A stretch of DNA of 64,000 bases, taken from Amycolatopsis jejuensis. Lineage in GTDB: Bacteria > Actinomycetota > Actinomycetes > Mycobacteriales > Pseudonocardiaceae. The notes beneath the pieces are model-generated. The model was not told where the DNA came from. It made no database searches and was given only the letters and a program-made list of their open reading frames with translations. The position numbers and the translations under genes are program-made. Location: NCBI RefSeq assembly GCF_000717335.1, contig NZ_JNYZ01000013.1, positions 132,981 through 196,980 of the forward strand, read 5' to 3'. Positions 55,226 through 63,944 of the stretch are shown one piece after another. The first letter of the stretch is position 1. Each line of letters starts with the position of its first letter.

Positions 55226-56524
55226 TCAGCCCTGGGTTCGGAACACCAGTGACGAATGCCCCACCCGGATCACGTCGCCGTCGGCCAGCTGCCAGGTCTG
55301 CACCGGGGTGCCGTTGACCGTGGTCCCGTTGGTGGAACCGATGTCGGCGAGCGTGGCGCTCTGGCCGTCCCAGGTGATCTCCAGGTGCCGCCGCGACACG
55401 CCGGTGTCCGGGAGCCGGAAGTCGGCGTCCTGCCCACGGCCGACGACGTTGCCGCCCTGCTTGAGCGAGTACGTGCGGTTGGAGCCGTCGTCGAGCTGCA
55501 GGCTGGCCTGCAGAGCCCGGCCCGCCGCGGGCGCGCCCTGCTGCCCGTACTGGTCGTAGCCGCCCTGGCCGTACTGGTCATAGCCCTGCTGCGGCTGGCC
55601 GTAACCCTGGTCGTAGCCCTGCTGCGGCTGCGCGTAGCCCTGCTGGCCGTACTGGTCGTAGCCCTGCTGGGGCTGGCCGTAACCCTGGTCGTAGCCGCCC
55701 TGCGGGGCCTGGCCGCCGTAGCCCTGGTCGTAACCGCCCTGCGGCGGCTGCTGGGCGTAACCCTGGTCGTACCCGTCGGGCTGCGGCTGGTACCCGCCGC
55801 CGGGCTGGCCGTAGCCGCCCTGGCCCTGGTCGTAGCCGCCGCCCTGGCCGTAACCGGGCTGGCCGGGCTGACCTGGCTGGCCGGGCTGACCTGGCTGGCC
55901 CGGCTGACCTGGCTGGCCCGGCTGACCCGGCTGACCGCCGTACTGGTCGTATCCGCCCTGCTGCTGGCCGCCGTAACCCTGGTCGTACCCGGGCTGCTGG
56001 CCACCCTGCTGTCCGTAGCCGTACTGGCCCTGCTGGCCGTACGGGTCACCCTGGTCGTATTGGCCGTAGCCGGGGGACTGGCTCATTGGTGGGTCTCCTG
56101 CGTTGCTGGGTCGTGCCGACCGTGACGGCCCACCACCCGCATCGGCGCGGGCATCGGGATCGACGGACGAACGGGTCTTGAACTGTCCAGTATGCAGCGC
56201 CTCGTTGCGCTCGAGTGATACGACGACGTCACCATAGGTGTCCCAGCCCTGTGCGGCGAGGTGTTCCGCCACCGCCCTCGCCAGAACCCCGATGACCCGC
56301 TGCTCGTCGCCGGCCATGCGATCGTGGTCAGCCGTCCCCAAAGACACGATGTAGTGATTCGGGGCAAGCTGCCGGCCGCCTGCCAGCTCACGAACGTTCT
56401 CCTCGCCTTCCCTCTCGAGCGCAACCGCCACTTCCTGCGTGACGACGTTGCCACCGAACATGCGCGCGAAGGTGTTCCCCACGAGGTTCTCGAGTCGCCT
56501 GTCGAAGCGCTCAACGCGACCCAC
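55226..56524 (-). CDS. fhaA: FHA-domain protein FhaA with collagen-like repeats
   Basis: A 432-aa protein. N-terminal DUF3662 domain ([21 protein letters not shown]..., then [11 protein letters not shown]), a long disordered middle rich in Gly, Gln, Tyr and Pro, and a C-terminal FHA domain ([37 protein letters not shown]). The middle holds eight tandem Gln-Pro-Gly triplets (about 55860-55935) and many GYDQ(Y)GQ repeats. FhaA binds phosphorylated PknB targets such as MviN. GTG 56524 follows GAGGAGG; the GTG at 56542 overlaps that signal. First gene of the kinase operon. Confidence 0.95.
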   Translation of the reverse strand: MGRVERFDRRLENLVGNTFARMFGGNVVTQEVAVALEREGEENVRELAGGRQLAPNHYIVSLGTADHDRMAGDEQRVIGVLARAVAEHLAAQGWDTYGDVVVSLERNEALHTGQFKTRSSVDPDARADAGGGPSRSARPSNAGDPPMSQSPGYGQYDQGDPYGQQGQYGYGQQGGQQPGYDQGYGGQQQGGYDQYGGQPGQPGQPGQPGQPGQPGQPGQPGQPGYGQGGGYDQGQGGYGQPGGGYQPQPDGYDQGYAQQPPQGGYDQGYGGQAPQGGYDQGYGQPQQGYDQYGQQGYAQPQQGYDQGYGQPQQGYDQYGQGGYDQYGQQGAPAAGRALQASLQLDDGSNRTYSLKQGGNVVGRGQDADFRLPDTGVSRRHLEITWDGQSATLADIGSTNGTTVNGTPVQTWQLADGDVIRVGHSSLVFRTQG

Positions 56525-56653
56525 CGGGGACGACCTCCTCACACGTGTACTTCCGGACCGATCCTATCCGGGGGTGGAAGGGTTGGGCATGCCCCCGCTG
56601 AAACGGGGTAATTCCCCCTGGTACGCTTTGCTGGCTGCCTTGAGGAAGCACTC

Positions 56654-56736
56654 GCGCGAGTGGCGGAATGGCAGACGCGCACGGTTCAGGTCCGTGTGTC
56701 CGAAAGGACGTGAGGGTTCAACTCCCTCCTCGCGCA
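56654..56736 (+). tRNA. tRNA-Leu (anticodon CAG)
   Basis: An 83-nt class II tRNA. Acceptor GCGCGAG / CTCGCGC, anticodon stem CACGG / CCGTG with loop TTCAGGT (CAG at 56687-56689), a long variable arm (TGTCCGAAAGGACG) and T arm GAGGGTTCAACTCCCTC. Discriminator A; CCA not encoded. Downstream of the fhaA operon on the other strand, the usual place. Confidence 0.97.
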
Positions 56737-56961
56737 CCGTGTTCAGGACCCCAGCCGCTGGCGCGACTGGGGTCCTTTCCCGTTGTCGGTCGTATCCATT
56801 CCCGGGGGCCGAGCCCCCGGACCCCCGCGATGTCTTGTGTGGCGGTTCGGGCTGTGGTGGCTGGTGGGGTGGGTTAGAGGGGGGTCGGCGGCGGGTATCG
56901 GGGCGGCCACAGACCGTGATGTTTCCGGTAGCCTGGACGGGACTAGCCGGGCGGGGGAGCG

Positions 56962-58980
56962 GTGGGCGACGAGAATTATTTCGACGGTCAAGCGGACATC
57001 GTCGTCCAGGCTCGGGACGTATACGGGGGTGTGCATTTTCACCCTCCGGAGCAGCCCGTTGTGCCCGCGTTGCAGGTGCAGGCGCCACCGGTGCACTACC
57101 GGAACAACGAGAGCCAGCTGAATGCGCTCACGAGGATTCACGACGAGGCCGCCGACCGGGTCGCGATGGCGATCGTGCGGGGTGCGCCGGGCAGTGGCCG
57201 CACCACGTTGTGCGAGACGTGGCTGCATCGCCACCTCGACCGGTTCGACCGGTTCTTCCCGGTGCGGCTCGGTCATCGGGCGGGCGCCGACGTGCTCGCC
57301 GAGCTGCTGGCCATGCTCGGGTATCGGCCGGACGAGATGCCGGGCAGCCTCGAGGCGCGGTCGGCGATGTGGCGGATCCGCACCGCGAAGTACCGGGTCG
57401 CGCTGCTGGTCGACGACGCGTTGAGCGCGGCCGAGGTGAAGGCGCTGCTGCCGACGCATGCCGGGTCGTATGTGCTGGTGGTCGGTTCGGGGCTCACCGG
57501 GTTGCAGACCCGGCATTCCGCTCGGGAAGTCGAGCTCGAGCCGTTGAGCCACGAGGCCGCCCTCGGCGTGCTGACCGAACTCGTCGGAGAGGACCGGCTT
57601 GCCGCGGAACCCGGGCAGCGGGACGAGCTGATCCGGATCTGTGCCGGGTCCGCTGCCGAGCTCACGGTCGCCGGTGCGCTGCTGGCGAAGTCCCCGAACC
57701 GGCCGCTGCAACGGCTGGTTGCGCGGATCCGCGAGAAGGGCGCGCTGGCCAGCCCGGTGTTCGACGTCGCTTACGAGCGGCTGACCGAGCCTGCCCAGGC
57801 GGCGTACCGGGTTTTCGGCGCACACCCGGGCGATGGCGACGTCCGGCTCGAAACCGTTGCCGCGGTGCTCGGCTTCGACGAGTTCGACACCGAAGACCTG
57901 GTGCAGGAACTGGTCGACGCGATGCTGGTCGAGGACATCGGCGGCCGGTACCGGATGTCCGCGCTGGCACGGCTGCACGCTGCGCCGCTGGCCGGTGAGC
58001 TGTCCGCGGCGGTGGTCGGGTACTACGCGAAGCAGAGCCTGGCGATCGCGGAGAACGCGTTGCCCCGCGGCTGGGCGGGGAAGGTGTGGCCGGGCTTCAC
58101 CGCGGGTTCGCTTTCCGCCGAGGACGCTCGTACCTGGTTGTTCGCCGAACACGCGAATCTCGTGGCTGCGGCCGAGGCCGCGCTGCTCGACGGTACGCAC
58201 GAGGATGTCATCCGGTTGGCGATGGCGTTGTGGCCGGTGTACAAGGACGGCGGCTATCCGGTCGAGCTGGCGGCCGTGAGCCAGGACGCGGTCCAAGCCG
58301 CGCAGGCCGGTTCGCTTCCGCTGGCCGAGGGGCTGGCGCGCACGCAGCTCGGATTCGCCCGGATGCAGCGGCGGGAATGGGCTGCGGCGCAGGAACAATT
58401 CTCCGCCGTGGTGGAACTGGCGGCGACGCCGGAGGAGTACGCGTCCGCGGTGGAGGCGCTGGGGCTGGCGTGCTTCGAGCCCGGTCTGCTTGCCCGCCGG
58501 CAGGGGCGGCCGGAGGAAGCAGACCGCATGCTGGCGCAGGCGGAACACCATCTCCGGCGCAATCTGGCACTGGCCGAGGAGATCGGTGTGCCGCGTCGGC
58601 TCGGTCTCGCCCGGATGCATCTGGCCAAGGTTGCGCCTCCGGCGGAAGCGGCCGCGTTGCTGGTGGCAGCCGAGGAAGCGCTGGGCGCCGAGCCGGACAA
58701 CCGGGTCAAGATCCGGTTGTGGCGGGGCCGGAAACTGATCGAGGCGGGCTCGTTCGAGGAAGGCGCGGCCGAGCTGGCCGAACTCGGCCCCGTCGCCGAA
58801 CGGCTCGGCATGCACCGCGAACGTATTGCCGCGCTGTGGTCTTGCGCGGAAGCGGCGCTCGCGCGGGGCTACCGCGACCAGGCGAAAGCCCACGTGGAGG
58901 ACGCGTTGGGCATTGCCCGGCTGCGGGGCTATTCGGCCGAGGCCGCGGACCTGGTCCTCGTGCTCGATCAGCTCGGCTGA
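56962..58980 (+). CDS. STAND/NLR-like ATPase with RHIM/BASS-like amyloid motif
   Basis: A 672-aa protein. Residues 12-27 read DIVVQARDVYGGVHFH, a short motif of the kind used for amyloid signalling by bacterial NLR-like proteins and related to the RHIM. A disordered linker follows, then an NB-ARC/STAND NTPase with Walker A GAPGSGRTT (74-82) and a Walker B-like VALLVDDAL, and a C-terminal half of helical TPR-like repeats (for example LGFARMQRREWAAAQEQFS). STAND proteins oligomerise on sensing a trigger. GTG with GGGGGAGC. It ends one base before the convergent GT-B-like gene; the partner with the same motif is encoded at 60594-60929. Confidence 0.85.
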   Translation: MGDENYFDGQADIVVQARDVYGGVHFHPPEQPVVPALQVQAPPVHYRNNESQLNALTRIHDEAADRVAMAIVRGAPGSGRTTLCETWLHRHLDRFDRFFPVRLGHRAGADVLAELLAMLGYRPDEMPGSLEARSAMWRIRTAKYRVALLVDDALSAAEVKALLPTHAGSYVLVVGSGLTGLQTRHSAREVELEPLSHEAALGVLTELVGEDRLAAEPGQRDELIRICAGSAAELTVAGALLAKSPNRPLQRLVARIREKGALASPVFDVAYERLTEPAQAAYRVFGAHPGDGDVRLETVAAVLGFDEFDTEDLVQELVDAMLVEDIGGRYRMSALARLHAAPLAGELSAAVVGYYAKQSLAIAENALPRGWAGKVWPGFTAGSLSAEDARTWLFAEHANLVAAAEAALLDGTHEDVIRLAMALWPVYKDGGYPVELAAVSQDAVQAAQAGSLPLAEGLARTQLGFARMQRREWAAAQEQFSAVVELAATPEEYASAVEALGLACFEPGLLARRQGRPEEADRMLAQAEHHLRRNLALAEEIGVPRRLGLARMHLAKVAPPAEAAALLVAAEEALGAEPDNRVKIRLWRGRKLIEAGSFEEGAAELAELGPVAERLGMHRERIAALWSCAEAALARGYRDQAKAHVEDALGIARLRGYSAEAADLVLVLDQLG

Positions 58981-60557
58981 CTATCCGTAGTGGACGGTCA
59001 ACCGGGCCTCGTGTTTGCGGCCGCCCGCGGTGAACGCCAGCTGCTCTGGTACGTCCGGCCCGTTCCGGACGTACAGCAGCGACGGCACCACCGGTGGCAG
59101 GCTGGTGCAGGTGAACGACACGACCGGACCGTGGCGGCTGCCGGCCAGCCATCCCGGCCCGGCCGGGCACGCGGCCCATTCGCAACCAGGAAACTCGTTG
59201 AGGGTCATGGCAATCCAGCGTGCCGGGTCGGGGAACCGGTCGCCGAGCACGATGTCGGCGCGCCGCAGCAGCCGTGGGTCCGGGCCGTCGACGTGGACGA
59301 CGAGGTGCGCGCCGGGTGGTCCGGTTGTCGACGTGGCGGCGAACCGGGTGATCTCGTCACCGCTGACCTGGACCCATTGCGCACCCGGTGCCGATCGCCG
59401 GATGCGCGGCAGCGGAAAGGCCGTGAACTCTGCCGGTCGTTCCGGCTGCGGGAGCCGGAGTGTGCGGTAGCCGAGTTCGGTCAGCAACTTGGCCGATTCC
59501 CCGGGAACGCTGGTGGCCAATGCCGTCGCGGCCACCAGTTCCGCGGACTGGGTGGCGGCGCGCAGCTGAAGGGCCAGGTTTTCCCCGGTCAGTTCGGGTG
59601 CCGCGCGGAGCAGCGCAGCGACCGGCGACATCGGGTCGACGGCTTCGTGCGGTGCGGCGGCAAGCAGAACCGGGGTGCCAAGGCATGCGGAGTAATAGGT
59701 GACCGAACCGTGGTCACCGATGGTGACGTCCGCGGCGACGGCGGCCGGCTGCCACAGATCTTCTTCCGGCAGGACGATCACGCCGGACCGCTCGCATTCC
59801 GCCAACCACATTTTCAGTTGCCACGGGTAATGGCCCTCGCTGATATTGGGGTGCAGAGCGAGGACGACGGCGAATTCGTCGAGCGGCAGCTGTTGTGCAA
59901 TCAGCGCAGGCAGATCCGGGCGGGAGCCGTAGAGGGATCGCGGACCCCACGTGGACGACACGAGCACCAGCCGCTGCCCCTCGGTGACGCCGAGCGCCTG
60001 CCGGTACGACTCACGCAATCCGCCGGCGGCCTGCAGCCGGTCAAGACAGGAATCTCCGGCGATGACCGCGCGATCAGCGGCTTGCGGACAGTACTCGCGT
60101 AACCGGCCGAGCTGCTCGGGATGGGACAGCACGTGGTGCTCGGCGATCACCCGCCCGCGATGCATCAGCCACTGCTCGGACAACCCGAAAACTGGTTTCC
60201 GGTTTCCAAGAATTTATTGTAACCCATTCCGTGCGGCAACACCGTCAATGGCGCGCGCAATTCATGGAGATTTCCGCCATAACTCGCCGCCAATGCCCAG
60301 TCGAAGTCTTCCTTCACCGCCGCCGACCACGGCACCAGCGGAATCCCCCGCGCGGCGAGGTACTCCTCCGTTCCCCGCGTGAACGCGCTCGAACCCGGGC
60401 AGGTGAACACGATCTGTACCCGCGGGTCCCCCGCGAAGAGGGGCAGCACGTCCAGCAACCGGGTTGCTGCGGTGACGTTGTGCACCACCGCCAGGACGGT
60501 GCGTTCCGTTCGCACCGTGCGCCATTCCGGGGGCACGGGAAACAGCGAGGAAGGCAC
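58981..60557 (-). pseudogene. GT-B-like protein (CDP-glycerol transferase-like), frameshifted
   Basis: Two frames join into one protein of about 525 residues. The first (60557 to about 60195) has TERTVLAVVHNVTAATRLLD, VFTCPGSSAFTRGTEEYLAA, EDFDWALAASYGGNLHE and PHGMGYNKFLETGN. The second (from about 60190 to 58981) has SEQWLMHRGRVIAEHHVLSH, SSTWGPRSLYG, LALHPNISEGHYPWQL and VTIGDHGSVTYYSACLGTPV, a GT-B fold resembling CDP-glycerol glycerophosphotransferases. The break is at a tandem GGAAACC (two copies, 60194-60207 on the complement); a third copy would restore the frame as NRKPVFGLSEQW. The gene is downstream of the effector-like gene. Related genes are often misnamed initiation factor 2. 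Confidence 0.75.
60194..60207 (-). repeat. Heptanucleotide repeat at the frameshift
   Basis: Two tandem copies of GGAAACC (minus strand). With three copies the two reading frames of the GT-B-like gene are joined; 7 bp is not a multiple of three, so each copy gained or lost shifts the frame. Confidence 0.65.
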
Positions 60558-60593
60558 GAGGAGCGATCCTACCCAGTGCCCTCCCCGAACCCG

Positions 60594-60929
60594 TCAAAAG
60601 CTGATATCCCCGTGTACATCCCGAGCCTGTACCACCTTCCCGCCCTCCGCGACCGACCCCACGTGGTTCGTCACCCCGCCGCTGCGGGCGTCCTGGTGGA
60701 CCTCGAACTCCGTGCGCAGTGCGGTCGCGAATTCCGGATCCGCGCGGCCGACCTCGTCGAGACGTTCGGCCAGCACCTGCACCGTCGCCGGGTCGTCGGA
60801 CGTGGCCGCCTCCAGTTCCGCGGTTGCTTTGTGGTTGCCCGAGAACTTGCGCTTGACCAGCTCGTACAGGCCGGTCGCGGCCTTCGTGGCCAGTGCGGTG
60901 GCGACGGCGGTCAAGATCGGCTCGGGCAT
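60594..60929 (-). CDS. Small effector-like protein with C-terminal amyloid-type motif
   Basis: A 111-aa protein. Residues 1-30 form an amphipathic/hydrophobic helix (ILTAVATALATKAATGLYEL), then a short helical domain, a flexible linker, and a C-terminal KVVQARDVHGDISF (98-111). The last motif matches the N-terminal VVQARDVYGGVHF of the STAND ATPase at 56962. Such N-effector plus C-motif proteins are the expected partners of amyloid-motif NLRs; the helical domain could perturb membranes, but this is inference. ATG after GAGGAGC. The GT-B-like gene follows 36 bp downstream in the same operon. Confidence 0.7.
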   Translation of the reverse strand: MPEPILTAVATALATKAATGLYELVKRKFSGNHKATAELEAATSDDPATVQVLAERLDEVGRADPEFATALRTEFEVHQDARSGGVTNHVGSVAEGGKVVQARDVHGDISF

Positions 60930-60966
60930 GCGGCGCTCCTCAGGGTCGACGGCCCTCCTACCGTAC

Positions 60967-61701
60967 TCACTTCGTGTGCGTCGTGATCCAGTCCGCGATG
61001 AGGTCCACCCTGGACGTGGTTTCGGCGCCGGTGTGCGGGCAGTCCGGGCCGTTGTTCTCGATCGAGATCAGCTTGCCGTCCGCGAAATACGGCGCCCCGC
61101 TGTCGTACGCGCAGGCGCTGGTGGTGGCTGCGGGGGCCACGCCGCGGATGCCCACGGTGGTGCTCGCGACCGTCGAAATCTGCATCGTGCCCTGCTGCAG
61201 CTGCTTCGACGGCACCGGGTTCTGCGCGGTCCGGCTGCCCCATCCGGCGAGCGTCACCCGCTGGCCCACGCCCGGGACCAGGCGGTTCACCGCGAGCGGC
61301 GCGACCTCGGTGACCGGGCTGTCCAGCTGCGCGAGCGCGACGTCGTTCGGGCCTGCCTGCAGCACCTGCGTCACCTTGCGCTGGATGCCTTTTTCCTTCG
61401 TCTCGTCCACCAGGCCGAGGGAAACCGCCGTCGGGTACGGCACCGGGCCGGACACACGGTTGCGGTTCACGTCGTGGAAGCAGTGGCCGCTGGTGACGAT
61501 CCACTGCGGCGCGATCAGCGTTCCCGAGCAGTAGCTGGAGTACGTGCTCCCGCTCGGCAGCGGGACCCCGGTCATGGTCAGCTTCGCGGTGAAGCCGAAC
61601 TGGCCGGGCGGGACGTCGGACCCGTCGGCGACGGCCAGTGCCGGGCCGGCGGTGAGGATGGGCAGGAGGATGGCAGCGGATATCGCGGCGCGGACGCGCA
61701 T
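60967..61701 (-). CDS. Secreted trypsin-like serine protease (copy 1)
   Basis: A 244-aa S1-family protease. Signal peptide MRVRAAISAAILLPILTAGP, then IAPQWIVTSGHCF (His73), NDVALAQLD (Asp120), YDSGAPYF (Ser201; the usual GDSGGP is YDSGAP). Disulfide Cys pairs are present. All three catalytic residues are intact; the altered oxyanion residues may change specificity. Paralogue at 61827 just upstream. Confidence 0.9.
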   Translation of the reverse strand: MRVRAAISAAILLPILTAGPALAVADGSDVPPGQFGFTAKLTMTGVPLPSGSTYSSYCSGTLIAPQWIVTSGHCFHDVNRNRVSGPVPYPTAVSLGLVDETKEKGIQRKVTQVLQAGPNDVALAQLDSPVTEVAPLAVNRLVPGVGQRVTLAGWGSRTAQNPVPSKQLQQGTMQISTVASTTVGIRGVAPAATTSACAYDSGAPYFADGKLISIENNGPDCPHTGAETTSRVDLIADWITTHTK

Positions 61702-61826
61702 TCTGTCCCTTCGTCCGGGTCACCGGCGGGCGCCGGTGGACTCGGCCTTCCACCCTAACCAGACCCGGACCACGGCGGAATTCCCTTGTCGGGCGAGGAA
61801 AAACCGGCCGATCGCGGGACTTGCGG

Positions 61827-62582
61827 TCACTGGGTGTGCGCAGTGATCCAGTCCGCGAGGAGGTCGGCGCGCGCGGTCGTTTCCGGCTGCGAGTGCGGGC
61901 ACGACGGACCGTTCGATTCGACGGACACGAGCCGGGCGGCTTTGCCGAAGCCGACGAAGTACGGCGCCCCGGAGTCGTAATTGCAGGCGCTGGTGTTCTG
62001 CTGCGGGGCGAGCCCGACGACATGCGCGGTGGTGGCGGTGGTGCTGACGACCCGCATCACGCCCTGCTGCAGTTTCCTGGACGGCTTCGGGGCGACGTCG
62101 GTCAGGCTGCCCCAGCCGGCGAGCGTCACCGGCTGGCCGACGAAGGGCGCGGAGGTGGACACCTTCAGCGGCGCAATGCCGGTGACCGGCGCGTCGAGCT
62201 TGGCGAGCGCGACGTCGTTGACGCCCGACTGCAGCACCTCGGTGACGTTGCGGCGCGTGCCTTTGCCCGGCCGGTCGACGGTGGTGCCGAGCAGCACCGA
62301 AGTCGGGTACGGAACCGGCCCGGACACGGGCTCGTTGTCGGCGTTGACGAAGCAATGTCCGGAAGTGATGATCCACTGCGGCGCGATGAGCGAACCGGAA
62401 CACCCTGGCGTGATGGTGCTGCCGTCGGGCAGGGTGAAGGTGGGCATCGACAACTTTGCCGCGAACGGATACGCGCCCGGTGGCACGTCGAGGCCGTTCG
62501 CGATCGCGGACGCCGGAGTGGCGGCAGCCAGAGCCGCGCCGGCAGCGAGAAAGGCAGCGGAAAGAACAGCACGCAATCGCAC
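61827..62582 (-). CDS. Secreted trypsin-like serine protease (copy 2)
   Basis: A 251-aa S1 protease closely similar to the previous one: signal peptide VRLRAVLSAAFLAAGAAL, IAPQWIITSGHCF (His76), NDVALAKLD (Asp123) and YDSGAPYF (Ser204). GTG 62582 follows GGGAGG. The shared unusual YDSGAP motif shows a tandem duplication. Probably extracellular or cell-wall hydrolases. Confidence 0.9.
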   Translation of the reverse strand: MRLRAVLSAAFLAAGAALAAATPASAIANGLDVPPGAYPFAAKLSMPTFTLPDGSTITPGCSGSLIAPQWIITSGHCFVNADNEPVSGPVPYPTSVLLGTTVDRPGKGTRRNVTEVLQSGVNDVALAKLDAPVTGIAPLKVSTSAPFVGQPVTLAGWGSLTDVAPKPSRKLQQGVMRVVSTTATTAHVVGLAPQQNTSACNYDSGAPYFVGFGKAARLVSVESNGPSCPHSQPETTARADLLADWITAHTQ

Positions 62583-62694
62583 GACGAATCCTCCCAAAGA
62601 CGACGAACTGCTCAAAACGGTAGCCGTCTTCGGGATGGTCTCGACAGGTTGATCAGCCGGTACTGCCCCGATTGCCTTCCCCGCTGCCCGTGGG

Positions 62695-63069
62695 TCAGCT
62701 CACGCCGACCAGGTCGACGACGAAGATCAGGGTCTCGTTCGGCTTGATCACGCCGCCCGCGCCGCGTTCGCCGTACGCCAGGTGCGGCGGGATCACGAGC
62801 TTGCGCCTGCCGCCGACCTTCATCCCGGCGACGCCCTGGTCCCAGCCGGGGATGACCTGTCCGGCGCCGAGCGAGAACTGCAGTGGCTCGCCGCGGTTGT
62901 AGGACGCGTCGAACTCCGCGCCGGTGGAGTGCGAAACCCCGACGTAATGGACGCTGACGGCAGTGCCCTCGGTGGCTTCGGGGCCGTCGCCGACGGTGAG
63001 GTCGGTGATCTCCAGCTCGGCGGGCGGTGGGCCGTCCGGCCGGTCGACTTGGGGTTTCTCCACGCTCAT
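62695..63069 (-). CDS. FKBP-type peptidyl-prolyl isomerase
   Basis: A 124-aa single FKBP domain: VSVHYVGVSHSTGAEFDASYNRG, QFSLGAGQVIPGWDQGVAGMKVGGRRKLVIPP and AYGERGAGGVIKPNETLIFVVDLV. No signal peptide, so cytosolic. It follows the protease pair in the opposite sense of the penicillin-acylase gene. Start ATG at 63069. Confidence 0.95.
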   Translation of the reverse strand: MSVEKPQVDRPDGPPPAELEITDLTVGDGPEATEGTAVSVHYVGVSHSTGAEFDASYNRGEPLQFSLGAGQVIPGWDQGVAGMKVGGRRKLVIPPHLAYGERGAGGVIKPNETLIFVVDLVGVS

Positions 63070-63218
63070 GGCGGATACCGTACCTACGCCGCCGCTGGTC
63101 CGCCGGATGGACTACTCCCAACGGAGGGTTAAACGCGAAAAGTCTTCACACTTGTCCTACCCGTCGGTAGCGTGCGCTGCGTCACCCTGGGCAATCCTTC
63201 GTGGACGGAGCTCCCGGC

Positions 63219-63944
63219 ATGCGACGACGCATCCAGACCCTGGCCGTTGGCGCGGTCGCCGTGCTCACGGCAGGCCTCGTGCAGATCAGCCCGGCATCCG
63301 CCGCGGTGCCCGGCAACGACTACTGCGCCGGGCAGTGCAACGACATCCTGCCGCCGGGCGAGAACGGCAACGCGACCCTCGCGGAAATCCTCGCCAACAA
63401 GGCGTTCGGCACCCAGCCCGCGCATGCCGACGACCAGCTCGGCAAATACGCCGACCTCGCCGGTGGACACAAAACGCTGACCACGGACACGATCGGCAAG
63501 TTCTTCAACGACTCGTCCTTCGGCGTGCCTGCCGACCAGGTCGCGAGCACCGCGAAACCCCGCGACGACGTGACGATCACGCGCGACAAGGCCACCGGCG
63601 TCCCGCACATCCAAGGCACCACGCGGTCCGGCACGGAGTTCGGCGCCGGGTACGCCGCGGCGCAGGATCGCTTGTGGCTCATGGACATCATGCGCCGGGT
63701 CGGGCGCGGGCAGCTGACGTCGTACGCCGGTGGCGCGCCGGCGAACCGCGAGCTGGAACAGTCGTTCTTCGCCTCGGCGCCCTACACGGAAGCCGAGCTG
63801 CAGCAGCAGATCGACGCGGTGGCGGCGAGCGGCGCGCGTGGTAGGCAGGGGCTTGCCGACGCGCAGGCGTACATCGAGGGCATCAACAAATACATCACCG
63901 ATTCCCTTAGAGTTCCTAACAAGTTGATCACTTGTGGTGCGTGA
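63219..63944 (+). pseudogene. Penicillin acylase family N-terminal part, truncated
   Basis: The first about 230 residues of a secreted Ntn-hydrolase of the penicillin acylase / acyl-homoserine lactone acylase family: signal peptide MRRRIQTLAVGAVAVLTAG, then VTITRDKATGVPHIQGTTRSG, YAAAQDRLWLMDIMRRVGRG and ADAQAYIEGINKYI. After about 63905 the sequence stops resembling the family and reads CTTAGAGTTCC..., ending at a stop at 63944. The nucleophile Ser of the beta chain would lie beyond. It therefore looks cut by an insertion sequence. Confidence 0.8.

Noticed and set aside
55860..55935. CRISPR-like tandem repeats in fhaA
   Set aside because: The repeats are in frame, coding Gln-Pro-Gly triplets, with no spacers; they belong to the protein's linker.
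60967..62582. Trypsin-like proteases as effectors of the NLR locus
   Set aside because: Both have clear signal peptides, so they are probably exported and unrelated to intracellular NLR signalling.
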